This document shows positions 9,335 to 20,171 of a stretch of 64,000 nucleotides of DNA, piece by piece. Under the pieces are notes generated by a model. That model ran no database searches. It worked only from the letters and a program-made list of their open reading frames with translations, and was not told the DNA's origin. This DNA is from Ustulina deusta (Eukaryota > Ascomycota > Sordariomycetes > Xylariales > Xylariaceae): positions 620,001 through 684,000 of the forward strand of contig JAJNNX010000008.1 in assembly GCA_023159155.1 (NCBI GenBank), written 5' to 3'. The first letter of the stretch is position 1. Each line of letters starts with the position of its first letter. Both the position numbers and the translations under genes were made by a program.

Positions 9335-11723
9335 ATGTCATTGAGCGTAAAAAACCGTGTTTGTGACCGATGTATCCGGTTCGTGGCCATTCAAGCTTTA
9401 CGTCCTATCATCACCAACACAGCTCCGAGAGGTGGCTAGCTAATATAAGGCTGATAGCAAAAAGGTCAAATGTAAGTGGAGGCTGTGCGATCGCGAGAAC
9501 ATCAAGTTCACCGTCTATAGGTGACTTACAGCGGCCTTACTGCTCCCGCTGCTCAGAAGCAGGCTTGCCTTGCACCTATTCAGCAGAGCGGAAGAAACCA
9601 GGCCCGCCACGAGGCTCACGTCGGCAGAGACTTGGCGTTACCCCGGCGGGCTCAGCTTCCATTGAGACTCTATTCGCACAAGACTATCAAGGCGATGCTT
9701 TCCTGACACTGGACCAAGACCCTCTTGGACACGGATCGGACATCGTATCCCCAGACACGATCGAAGGTCTTCGTCTACCACAAGGGGAAGTGCAATTCGG
9801 GGACTTCAGCGTCCATGACTCTATATATGACCCAATCGTCGCGGCAGTGCGTCCTGATAGCCAGAATATATACCCCGGGTACTCGTTAAGTCGTGAACAC
9901 GAGAGAGACCTGTATGCCGATATGTCAACATCACAAAGGTCCGCGTGTACTAACATCTCGTAGCCTTGTGCACTTCTTCGATGAAGTCCACCCCGCAATA
10001 CCCTTGTTTCGAATCGGGGACTTCCTCCAGAAATACGATGACGGTCTAGCTGAAAAAAATCTGCTTGTGACATTAGTTACAGTAGCTGCCAAAGTTCTGA
10101 GCCCTATCAGCTTCTGGAAGTCTGAAGACGTCGAACTATGCATGAAGTTCCTACTCGAAACCATGTCGCCTGAGACTGGTCCTCACAATACTCACAATAG
10201 TCTAGAGTCTTTTAGACTAGAGTGTTTGCTCGCTTACTATGAGTTTCATCAGTTTCCGGGGTCCAGCTCCTGGATGCGCATAAGCAGACTCACCCGAAGA
10301 GCATATACAGTCGGTATAAATCAAGTCGATAATCCGGAACTGTGTTCAGCCTTTGATTGTACTACAGCAACTGAAGACGAGATTGAGGATTGGCGTTATC
10401 TTTTTTGGTGCATTTATTGCTTGGACTCCTACTCGAATATCTCTTTTGGGACCCCTTGTGTTGTCGAAGTCGAGAGCATCAATACCGCGCTCGCGAGAAG
10501 GAACCCGCATGATCAAGCTCATGGGCTCCCAATCTCCGTCTCCAAAGTATTTTTGCCCGATGACGTTGAAGACATATGGAAAACAGCAAAGGAGGTCGTT
10601 TCAAGCGGAATCATGGTTAACTACAACCTTCATATGGTCACGACGACCACTTTGCGGCAAGCTGGGTATAGTATGCATTCGAAAGCCTTCTATTCCAGCA
10701 CTTGGCAAGAGTTTAGCCTTGTTATTACTGCATCACCCCAAGGCTGTATAAAAACCCTCAAAGTTACAGCAACCACTAACTCTTCATTTTCTACCAGTTT
10801 TGAGGCTGCGAGCTGAGGGGAAACGAGTACCTACGAAGACCACGGCTCTCAAAGGCGCCCTCGCTGCTTTGCGGCTATCTCTACCCTATCGCTATCTTAA
10901 CCCGGCAAGAAATGTCCTAGGTGGCGAGTCGTGTCTGGATCATCATATCAGGCTCACCAATATTCTTCATCTAAATATGGCTAATCTAATTATCACCATA
11001 CCTCCTAGGCTGGATGGAAACGAAGCGAAGTTTATGCAGAGCTGGCTGGAATCTCTTGAGCCGTGTCAGAATATCATCTCAGTAGTGGAGCAGTGGGATA
11101 ACCAAAATTGCCCTCGTATTGATCCTGCAATAGTGAGTCCTTCCGGCATAATTCAGTTTCAATACAACTTTTCCATCGGCAGAACACTCTCGCACGTGCC
11201 ATGTCTACCACATCTTGACGACATTACAGGCCTTCTAGAATACCAAAGCCGTCTTTCAAAATGGCTCTCGTTAACATCAGGTATTGTAGTGCTTTATTGT
11301 ATATTCAGCTCTTTGCTTCCTAGAAATACATCGCTGGAGCACCTCGAACCCGACGGCTCCCCTCATAACGACCCTAGACCAAGGCCAAAACTTACTGTTG
11401 CTCTTCCTCGAGCAATTCTCAAGCCTGTGGGCAGTGCCTCGGTTCCTTATACGTACGTGCTACGATTGTCATATAGGATTAGTCGCGGTAACTTACTGCT
11501 AGCAGACCAATTCAAAAGAGCGCAAAACAAATATAAGGATACGAGACTGACATGCGCTGAGATCGATTATCTTTTGAGCAAGTTTAAAACCCCTTTACAC
11601 CCGAAGACACTTGAGCGATTATTAGCTACCCCGACAACCGCATCACATACGAATACGAATAACGACATGACCATGCAGCTCGATGACCTATGGTCTTTCG
11701 ATGTGCATGATCTCAGCCTGTGA
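9335..11723 (+). CDS. Zn2Cys6 transcription factor with fungal-specific regulatory domain
   Basis: Nuclear DNA-binding regulator. Exons 9335-9378, 9458-9471 (only 14 bases), 9521-9911, 9964-10745, 10798-11280, 11324-11452 and 11503-11723 give 687 residues in frame. The zinc cluster is complete only after splicing: cysteines at 10, 13, 20, 27, 30 and 37 (C-x2-C-x6-C-x6-C-x2-C-x6-C), followed by a basic RKKPGPPRGSRRQRLG linker. The middle region (FFDEVHPAIPLF, then WMRISRLTRRAY and WRYLFWCIYCLDSY) matches the Fungal_trans homology domain. The last two introns restore a continuous C-terminus (IHRWSTSNPTAP, then DQFKRAQNKY). It directly follows the dioxygenase on the same strand and is the likely pathway regulator. 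Confidence 0.88.
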
Positions 11724-12602
11724 ACTACACGCTCTCTTTATGTCTCGGAATGAAGCACGCTTCTTGTCTATTCTAAAAGCATAATCCAAGGGATTAAAAC
11801 GGTACACGATATGTGCTCTGTGGTATGAAGGGACTTACCCCCCGGGATGTTATCGCAAAGAGATGAGTGCATTCCAAATTGAAAAAAAGAAATGCGGTAA
11901 CTTGTGCCTTTATCGTCCGTTCGGCGTTACAGCTTTCCCGAGAGGTTTTGATGGCTTCAAACGCGGAAAACCTAGATTGAGATTAAGATTGAGCTCCTCA
12001 AATTCCTACTACCAGATAAACCCCAACTTGGGAAGACCCAGTGGCAGATAGTGAATACTAATCTCCTAAAGCGGGATGGCTATTGTTATGGGATTGACGG
12101 GATTAAAGATTACACCTTTTTTTTTTACTTTTTGAAGTATATGACTTCAAGGTGATTTTCAAGCTAAAACTAACAACTCAGCAGGGTAGGATGACGAGGG
12201 ATACAGGGACAGGGATTCTGCGCACGATTGATCATATTATTTACTACTTAGTGTACAATACGAGGCTATCTGCAAACCTAGCAACGAAAGACATCATCAT
12301 TTTCGCCAATATCTGTCAATAAAGGAAACTCAACATGTCAATCCCCAAGGGGGCTTGCTCGTAAATAAAGCCTTGATTAGATTCATGCTCTTTATAATAC
12401 TGTAGGAATGTACGACAGACAGTGCCCATCGATTACCCTCACGGTGGACCGCATGTCCATTATCTCCATTCCTCCTACAACATTAGTACCTTACGTATCC
12501 CACTTGCTTGCCCCTACCATACCCGAAATACGAGCGTTTCTATACAACCATTACCCCCCCAGATTAAGTCTCGCGTGCCAACGCAAGAGTATAGTAATAT
12601 TC
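11724..12602. other. Intergenic
   Basis: AT-rich region downstream of the regulator with a T run near 12118-12128. No gene supported. Confidence 0.5.
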
Positions 12603-12809
12603 TTATTCTTTCAAATACGTTCGCACAGCAGACCGCCACCAACTCGAGATCGGACTCCTGGGCCGGGGGTTCTCAGCTAACGCGGCCTGGTACTTGCAGC
12701 AGCGGCAGACCTTGCTCATCTCCCCCGTCCGCACATCGCAAAACATCCCGAGGCGGAGACTCCTATGACAGCCGTCGCAGGTTTCGAACGTTGTCGTATT
12801 AGTCGTCAT
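12603..12809 (-). CDS. Small cysteine-rich hypothetical protein (zinc-ribbon-like)
   Basis: A 68-residue single-exon frame with cysteines as TCDGC ... FCDV ... VCRCC, spaced like a small zinc-binding knuckle. The product is charged and has no signal peptide or membrane segment. The start follows a 21-base T run on the plus strand (an A run upstream of the ATG on the coding strand). I do not recognise a family, and the frame is short, so it could be chance. The cysteine pattern and hydrophilic composition are the only support. Confidence 0.35.
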   Translation of the reverse strand: MTTNTTTFETCDGCHRSLRLGMFCDVRTGEMSKVCRCCKYQAALAENPRPRSPISSWWRSAVRTYLKE

Positions 12810-13664
12810 ATCATTGAACAGTTCTTTTTTTTTTTTTTTTTTTTTAATTCTTTTTGGGAGAATCGAAGTGACTGAGAGAGTCTTGATGTTGCCGACTTTC
12901 TCTCCCGACGATTAGTAATATCGTCGTTGATGCTGGTGACGGCAAATTGCCAGTGTGTGTGATTCGTTTCGGCGATGGGAATGAGAGAGTATTCGGAAGA
13001 AACGAAGGGGTTGGCCCGTATGGTACTTGCGATACTATGATAGAGTATATATAGATATATATATAAACATTTCCTTCCTATCCCATGTGACAGACAAAGC
13101 GAGATGGGGTTGGGGGCTATTTGAATTCCAAATGCCTCCCTTTGTCTATCTGCCTTCTGACCTGCCCACCCTATTTCTCTCTCTCTAGGCACCGAATAAA
13201 GATACACATCTTTCGGCACGTGGTCTAGCATGGAAAAATATGCGGAAAATAAACTAAAAGACTCTGCCTAACTGTCGTATGACTAGTCTACTTCTCTACG
13301 CACGAACTTGGTGTGAATATTGAAGTGATACACATTCTTACGTATCTAGCAATGTCGCCTTTTAATCAACAAGTCTATTTATAGCCGCGGTATTTGAGTA
13401 TCCTAGCGGAGCGCTTGCTCTACCACATGCACCGCTATGACTACGAATAGCACCACCAAGCCTACCTAGCCCCCCCCAAGGCTTGACACCCTCCCACGGT
13501 ATAGACTTGCACATTTGCATTAGGTCACTAATAGGACAACATTTAACCAAGTATGAAGTATGTAACGCAATGCTATATTGATGTATTTGGGTATCGTACA
13601 AGGCATATCCTCGATATTGCCGTCATCAAGCGCATCAAGGTCAACCCACTATCTTTCCTGATCA
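12810..13664. repeat. Intergenic with T21 run and TA-rich simple sequence
   Basis: A run of 21 T at 12825-12845 and a TATATA-rich stretch near 13045-13068. No credible gene. The 3' end is the downstream flank of ALG2. Confidence 0.6.
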
Positions 13665-15119
13665 TTATGACCGTACCTTGGCAAAGACAGTCGCCAACGC
13701 AGTAAGTAAACCAAATGCCCCTGCTAAGAACGTTATTGTCGCCGTACTGCGCCGGCTACGTCTCTCCGTGCGGAGCATCTCGCCAAAGATAGAGTCTAAA
13801 CGCTGAGCCATCTCTGCCTCCCCAAACTTATTCTTGACCCTCTCGATACCTGCCTCGGACATTTTTGCTAGATCCTGTGGACTTAACTGGTGCAGAGCCT
13901 TGTCCATAACTGCAGTCCACTCGTCGACCTTATCGGGAGAGCGCAGCCAGCCAGTCTGGCCTTCCACGACAGTCTCTACAGGCCCGCCTGTGTTGGCGGC
14001 AAGAACGGGGACTCCACTGAGCATAGCCTCGAGGGGTACAATGCCGAAATGTTCGTTGGCGGGAGTGTAGACTAGAAGACGAGCGGACGATAGAAGCATC
14101 TCCTTAAGCATGTTGGTCACGTTCTGGAGAAACAAGATCTCGACGTCTTGGGGCACGGCTTGGGCTGTCTGTGGGGTCCTGACCGTCATATTCTTAAGGC
14201 CGAGAGACTCGGCCAGCGCGACTAATTCGTTGTGATAGCCGACGTTCTCGGCTACGCGTGGATCGTAGCCTCCAGCAACGGCGAGCCTCACGCCGACACG
14301 TTTCTGCGGGCTTAAGCCGGCGAAGGCCTTGATGGCGAGCGCGATATCCTTCTTGCGTTCAAACCGGTTGATGCTCAAGACGAATTTCATCCCACTCCAC
14401 AATGGCCTGTCATCCCGTTTGCTCTCTTTGGTCTTGGTGTCGACGCAAGGGTACACGGTCCATAGATCCCTCTGGCGTGCGAGCGCAGGCCATGTTCGAC
14501 TGACGACCCCCTTTGTAAAGTTGGAGTTGACAGCAATGGCGTCTGCAAAGCTCATGCTCCACTGCTCCCAAAAGTCGAAGGGCACTCGGTACACACGTTT
14601 CAGCCACTTCTGCCTGCCTTGAGCCAGCAAGAGGTCGGGGAAATGACAGTAGAAAAAGATGCGCCCTTGTGGATGCAGATGCCGCAACAAGGGCAGACCG
14701 GCGCTGAGCTGGTCGACGAAGTACGCGTCCGGGCATAGATCACGGAGCTCCGATGTGAGATATATCTGGAGGATGAGGTGGAGCTGGCGAAGGATGGCGC
14801 AGAGGATACTGAATCGGCCGAGAATGGAGGGCGGGACGATGGCATTGCCGCGGACACGGACATCGAGGGTCCCTGGAGGGCACAGCCGTCAACGCCAGTG
14901 CACGGCGGCGGACCGGAGATGCTAGGAAAAGTACTCACCATCGCGGGCCTCGTCGAAGCAGTGGCCCGGGTCGCAGTGGCTCGTGAAGATGACGACCTTG
15001 TGGCCACGCTTCTGCAGGCCGACGGCCGCGTCGACCACCAGCCTTTCGGCTCCGCCAATGCCCAGGTCCGGGTGCAGAAAGGCTATTGTCTTGCCGTTGT
15101 TCGCGGGGTTTTTTGCCAT
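13665..15119 (-). CDS. ALG2: GDP-mannose:lipid-linked oligosaccharide alpha-1,3/1,6-mannosyltransferase ALG2
   Basis: Adds the second and third mannoses to dolichol-linked Man1GlcNAc2 on the cytosolic face of the ER. Two exons, 15119-14939 and 14872-13665, give 462 residues, the usual ALG2 length. The GT-B fold starts with [20 protein letters not shown]. The donor-site region has VNSNFTKGV, the glycosyltransferase-4 core reads [13 protein letters not shown], and the E-x7-E motif is in [11 protein letters not shown] followed by [11 protein letters not shown]-terminal hydrophobic span ([18 protein letters not shown]) fits ER attachment. The start was chosen because the ATG is followed a few residues later by the glycine-rich loop. 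Intron 1 is 66 bases. Confidence 0.95.
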
Positions 15120-15956
15120 GGTGGAAGCCGGAGGCGGGGGCGCTCTGCCATTGCCTGATGGGACAAGGTTCGAGTTGAGGTGGGATGCGGCTCAAGCTAG
15201 GTCCCGTACCTGGCATTGAGCATTGGGGCGTTGAGGCACTAACTAAGTAAGTAGGTAGGTATCGAGACGAGCTAGACTAGGTAGTATACATAAAATATTA
15301 ATAATATCTGTCACTTTCAGCCCTACGCTCTACCCCACCTTCCCCATTCAAGTCCCCTGCTCAGGACCCTGCCCAAGCCCTGAAGCCACTCCAAGCCACT
15401 TGACCTCCCTAAAACTCGGCACTTTATCCCCTAACGGTATACGCACAGGTACCTGCACGTCACAACTGGAAGCAAAAAAAAGCCAAGGTACGCAGACATG
15501 CTACATCACGTAGGTACCTTGGGTGCTTAGAATGATGATACTACGTTCAGTTTGTCTACCAACCTACGAAAGTCGAAGCTGTTCTTTTTAAAGCAAGCCA
15601 GTCAACATAGTCGACTAGAATGAATGCCTTGACATCCATGCCCACTAACATACTCTGCGTCAATTCCTGCGAGCCCTGGTGACCGCCATTCGAAATGCCT
15701 CTAGCTATCCCATCATTCCGCCCGCTGATAAACGCCTAAGATATGCAGGGTATGTTTTGGAAATCAGACCAAGCTCCTGACCCCGAGACCAAAAGGAAAT
15801 GGATATGAGACCCAACAACGAAGAGAAGAAAGAAAAACATTCCCTCTGCGCCATTCTAGGGTATCAGTCCCAAATAAGGAAGAATTGATCATGATTTCCC
15901 GCTATTCGGTGGCGCCCATACACCACCCCCCTGAGAGACAGCGACCGCGTCTAATC
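15120..15956. other. Intergenic between ALG2 start and KCS1-type gene end
   Basis: 837 bases. AAGTAGGTAGGTA near 15248 and GTAGGTACCTTGG near 15508 lie in the presumed ALG2 promoter. No gene seen. Confidence 0.5.
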
Positions 15957-18900
15957 TCACTCACTGACACTCTGCTCACCATAATCTTCTTCCATCGCTT
16001 TGCCATCCTCGTCGTGTTTGCGTAGCGGATTGAGCCCCATCTCATTTCGCACGTCCTTCTGTATCCGCAAGAAATACTTTCGAAGGGTCGCGAGGCCCCG
16101 CAGGAAGCCCTGGTCCGGCTCGTCCAGATGTTTGGGCGGACATGGCTTGTCTGTAGCCAGGTCACCAGCCGTCACGCTATTGGCGAAGTCCGCCATCTTA
16201 AAATCGATTTCGGCCTTGTTCCTTTGACGCCTTTTCACGTCCCATGCATCCTCCGTATCAGTTGCGAAGTCCGTAGTCGAGTCCTCAGCAGCTGTGTCGT
16301 TGCCGTCGTCCGGTGTCCCGGCGTCATAAAACATGAGAAGACTGGCAGCATAGAATCGATATCCACGCAGTCGGCGAATGGTTACTTCCAGCTGGTTGAG
16401 TTTCTGGAGTATAGTGGGAATGTGCCTGAGGACACTACTATAATCCACCCCATCATAGAGAAACATGGTCAGTGTGTCTTGAAACTCTTTCCCGGCTTTC
16501 AAGTCTCGCCCGTAATACTTATCCCGGAAAACGTAGGTTTGTGATTTGGCATCCCAAGTTTGGAGACCACACACTCGGACCCCCAATTCTCTGGATGTCG
16601 TCTCTGCACATTTTCGACGCTGAGATTCACGTTTCTTCGGACCAGCATCGACGCCATACTGCCGAGTCCCCATTTTCAAATCCATTATGCAAGGCCTCCT
16701 CATGCCAGCAGTGAGATCTTCAAGCAATAGGAAGTATTCAACCCTTGAGTGACGTTGGGTTTGAGCTTCTTTCGGGTTAATTGGCCGCGGAATCTTCTTT
16801 ATCCCTATTTCTGAGATGGGTATTGCAGAAGATAGTTCGGATTTCGGGAAATTGAGTTCTGCCAAATTTTCATCATCTATACCCTTGGCCAGGTCATTAA
16901 GAAGTGGAGAGAGCGCTACTGCCTCGCCATCACCCCGGTATCTAACATCATCTGCGTCTTCAAAATATTTCAGGTCGCCACGTGACTCTCCAACGTCTTG
17001 AGGCTTACGGCGCAACTTGCTGCCGGAATAGCGCCGTTTCTGTACGCGTGGGGGGAGGTTTTCTCCTAAGACGTCTGCTTCTGGCGCACTGGTACCGGTT
17101 ACGTCTTTCACGAGGTCCGCGTCGCCCACGGCCAAGGAATCAACTCTCGACCCTAGGTCACTCTGGCTTTGTAGGAAGGTTGCCTGAGTTCGGAGATCGC
17201 TCATTTCGTGGGACAATGCAGGATTGCACTCGCCCTTCGTTGCTGAGGGGGGCACCATAGATTTCGATTGAGCAGGTTGTACTGAACGACGGGGAACTGA
17301 GCGGTGATATGACGCAGGTTTCTGGTGTTTGTGTACAGTGATAGGTTGTAAGAACGCATCATTGAACACTTCGTTCCTCAATTTTTTATTGACCATTGTT
17401 GCCCCCCAGCTATTGGCATGTCGATCTTCTAATGTGGGCCGAGTAGTTCGAGAGGCCTCATGGTCGGTTGTCGGTGATAGCATATTACTCACGTGTTGCT
17501 GTAATAGAGCTGAGGATGCGCTTTTTGGGCGCTCCCTAACCCCCGAAACCATAGAAGGTTGAAGCAAGCTTCTGGGTAAAATATGTTGATTATCCACGAA
17601 TGTGACGGTAGGAACTGGGATGTGTCCTGATTGGAGAGACTGGCTGACGATCCTTCGCCGGTTCTCTTCGTCATAGCCATTAGACGATGGACGAACCCTA
17701 GCCTTCGTATTCCCCTCGGTGCCATTCGACTGGACATCGGATTCACTCGATAACTTTTCAGTTCCTTGACTCTCGTCCTTTCTCACTGTAGACCTCCGAC
17801 GTGGTTGCTTCTGATATGTAACATTCAGAACACCAATATATCTACAAACCAGATTAGCCCTATATTCTTCTTCGTTTTGGCTAGTGTCATACAGCGATAA
17901 CGCTGATAAAATCAAGAGGAAATTGTATGGTTTTACAGACCTTGGCAAGAAAGGCAAAAGGTCACGATGATATCGTTCTATTTTCTCATAAAACTCATTT
18001 TCTCGGTTATTAAGCTGCTTGCAGACGGCTCTCTTGGAGAATCTCCAGATGGTTGTGTGACCCCCGACCTGATGTTTGTATGGTATTAGCTCGATAGCTT
18101 CGAGAGGTACCTTAGGCCCCAACTGATGCTCGTGCACTATATCTTCGTAATACCGAGAGACTGGCCGCGAGGTCATTGTGGATATGTCACATGGCTTCTT
18201 TTTAAGCTCAGTCTCATTTGAAACAGTATCTTGATGATCTTCTTTGTTGGGAAAGTCCTGACCACGCAATATGCTGTCTTCCCTACCTTTGGGCATGTCT
18301 TCGTGATGTAGACCGTTTAGACTTTCGCCTTTAGCTTCTGGCTCATCTGCTTTCACAAGCCACGGGTGGAAATCCTTGGTAGTGGAACGGGTACTAGAAT
18401 GTTGTGGCTCAACCTTCTCAATAACACAAGATCCCTCCTCCGCAGAATCCTCCAGGCTCTGATGTGGAAGGAACACCGCAGACGATATCTTCTCTTCGGA
18501 GGACTCCTCGTCTTCCTCAACAGCCTCTGCAACATGATTCACTGGCTCTGCGTGATCGTGTGCATCAATTTCCCCACAGACCTCCATATTCTTACTTCCA
18601 ATACGAGACCTGTGTGTAAGTCCTGATAATGGCAGAAATTTTCCTGTCTGGTCTTGCAATTTACCGGGTTCAGTTGTTACGGACTCGTCCCTCCGGAGAC
18701 CAAAGTAGTCACCTTCAGTGGGTCGGTCATATGGAGTCTTGGTGGCATAGGCACCAGATTGCAGATATTCAGCCCGTGATGAAGGCTGCGAATCCTCAGC
18801 TTCAACAGACTGATGCGGCGTAGTCGAAGTCTTGGAACTTTGGTTGGTTGAGGCGCGCGTATGCTGTTGCCCTTCTGCTCGTGGCCCTTTTGATGGTGAT

Positions 18901-20171
18901 GAAATTTCCTGCTCCAAGGTAAATTTTAACTCTTTCCGTTTTGTTTTATCGGTTGGAAGACCTTCCTTGAAGAAACGAAGACTGTGGCTTGCCTTACGGC
19001 TTCTTGTTGGTTCCATTCCAGCCAGGACCTCGGTAATGGACTTTTCAACTTGACCATCTTGGTGTCCGACAAGATCCCCAGTGCCGATGGACCATGCTTT
19101 CTCTGGACCCATTGACATTGTTCTCTCAGTCCTCCATGCCCGGTATTCAGCTCGCGAATGAGAGTTTTTCTCCGAATGGTTAAAGCGAGAGAAAGCGCTG
19201 TCGCCGCAGTTGTACGTAGCATTCCCACCACTACCCAAAGACAATTTGGTGGCATTGACCCAATGGAGACGGGCTTCTTTCTCTGTGCGCTCTAGCGACC
19301 TTCCTCTCGCCCGAGTCCTAAAAGAAGAACTTGGATGACCCCTAGTGAGCGAGGTCGTCTCCGTACTTCCAGACATCGCGGTAGACCTGGGAACTGCAGT
19401 TGAAACCGCAGAGTATGTCGATGAGTGCGAGGGAGGCAACGATAAGGCTCGTATGGGGTCAGTTGGTCTCCGAAAACTAGCTGGTGGTAAGCAAGCGCCT
19501 GAGCAATGCGCCGGGGTCTCAGGGCGCGACTCGAGAAGCGTCAGCTCCTGGGAGTTGCCAGATACATATTTGGATTGATTCGATCGGGAGGATTGGTCAT
19601 TGTGCTGTGTGTAGTGATGGTCGGGCTGGCGCTGATCTGCCTGAGTCGCGGCGGAAGAGGACGATAGAATTCCACGTGCCGAAGCAAGAGCTTGGGTTAG
19701 CAAAGAAGGTCCATTGGATCTGGGGACAGCCAGCGGCGGCCTTGGCCTTTTATTGCCATGGTCATCAGGGCCGGCAGCAATAGCCGAAGATGGAGGCGTG
19801 GGAGACGAGACAGGCACGCCAAGGCAGTCCGGCGAAGGGGGAGAGACGATTCCAGAGGGGTGTGCATGGCCATGAACTGACGGGGAGCCAGTCAGCGCTG
19901 TGAACGAGGAGGTCTGTCCGTCAGTCGCAGTCGCAGTCGTAGTACCAATAGGAGAGGTAGCAGAGGCACTAGGATGAGGAATTGGCGTGACTGGCAGGGA
20001 CTCGCTCACCCGTGCAGCAGATGCGGCATTTTCGGGGTGACAGGAAGGTCTGGACATGAGGTATACATCGGGGGGGGGAGGATGGCGTTCTCGGGTTTGG
20101 GTCAGATTGGTTGGGAGAAATGTCGAAAACGAGGGTGGGAAAGTAGGGTAGAGGTCACGAAGTGGAAGCAT
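15957..20171 (-). CDS. KCS1: Inositol hexakisphosphate kinase (KCS1-like)
   Basis: Makes inositol pyrophosphates (5-PP-IP5) that signal phosphate and energy status. Single exon, 1404 residues. The first ~680 residues are Ser/Thr/Pro-rich and probably disordered. A conserved segment near 680-760 (PLEAIELIPYKHQVGGH, LLPFLPRSVKPYNF) starts the kinase fold. The inositol-polyphosphate-kinase signature P-x3-D-x-K-x-G appears as PCIMDLKMG at about 1160, followed by GVRVCGLQTW, RFYAASLLMFYD and the metal-site region IDFKMADFANS. The length matches the very long fungal Kcs1 proteins. A second in-frame methionine at residue 38 (MSRPSCHP) could be the real start. Between the two conserved blocks lies a ~300-residue low-complexity insertion. 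Confidence 0.93.
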   Translation of the reverse strand: MLPLRDLYPTFPPSFSTFLPTNLTQTRERHPPPPDVYLMSRPSCHPENAASAARVSESLPVTPIPHPSASATSPIGTTTATATDGQTSSFTALTGSPSVHGHAHPSGIVSPPSPDCLGVPVSSPTPPSSAIAAGPDDHGNKRPRPPLAVPRSNGPSLLTQALASARGILSSSSAATQADQRQPDHHYTQHNDQSSRSNQSKYVSGNSQELTLLESRPETPAHCSGACLPPASFRRPTDPIRALSLPPSHSSTYSAVSTAVPRSTAMSGSTETTSLTRGHPSSSFRTRARGRSLERTEKEARLHWVNATKLSLGSGGNATYNCGDSAFSRFNHSEKNSHSRAEYRAWRTERTMSMGPEKAWSIGTGDLVGHQDGQVEKSITEVLAGMEPTRSRKASHSLRFFKEGLPTDKTKRKELKFTLEQEISSPSKGPRAEGQQHTRASTNQSSKTSTTPHQSVEAEDSQPSSRAEYLQSGAYATKTPYDRPTEGDYFGLRRDESVTTEPGKLQDQTGKFLPLSGLTHRSRIGSKNMEVCGEIDAHDHAEPVNHVAEAVEEDEESSEEKISSAVFLPHQSLEDSAEEGSCVIEKVEPQHSSTRSTTKDFHPWLVKADEPEAKGESLNGLHHEDMPKGREDSILRGQDFPNKEDHQDTVSNETELKKKPCDISTMTSRPVSRYYEDIVHEHQLGPKVPLEAIELIPYKHQVGGHTTIWRFSKRAVCKQLNNRENEFYEKIERYHRDLLPFLPRSVKPYNFLLILSALSLYDTSQNEEEYRANLVCRYIGVLNVTYQKQPRRRSTVRKDESQGTEKLSSESDVQSNGTEGNTKARVRPSSNGYDEENRRRIVSQSLQSGHIPVPTVTFVDNQHILPRSLLQPSMVSGVRERPKSASSALLQQHVSNMLSPTTDHEASRTTRPTLEDRHANSWGATMVNKKLRNEVFNDAFLQPITVHKHQKPASYHRSVPRRSVQPAQSKSMVPPSATKGECNPALSHEMSDLRTQATFLQSQSDLGSRVDSLAVGDADLVKDVTGTSAPEADVLGENLPPRVQKRRYSGSKLRRKPQDVGESRGDLKYFEDADDVRYRGDGEAVALSPLLNDLAKGIDDENLAELNFPKSELSSAIPISEIGIKKIPRPINPKEAQTQRHSRVEYFLLLEDLTAGMRRPCIMDLKMGTRQYGVDAGPKKRESQRRKCAETTSRELGVRVCGLQTWDAKSQTYVFRDKYYGRDLKAGKEFQDTLTMFLYDGVDYSSVLRHIPTILQKLNQLEVTIRRLRGYRFYAASLLMFYDAGTPDDGNDTAAEDSTTDFATDTEDAWDVKRRQRNKAEIDFKMADFANSVTAGDLATDKPCPPKHLDEPDQGFLRGLATLRKYFLRIQKDVRNEMGLNPLRKHDEDGKAMEEDYGEQSVSE

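Noticed and set aside
11494..11502. Premature stop ending the Zn2Cys6 protein at 11500-11502
   Set aside because: A good 50-base intron (gtacgt ... ctgctag, 11453-11502) removes it and restores a coding C-terminus.
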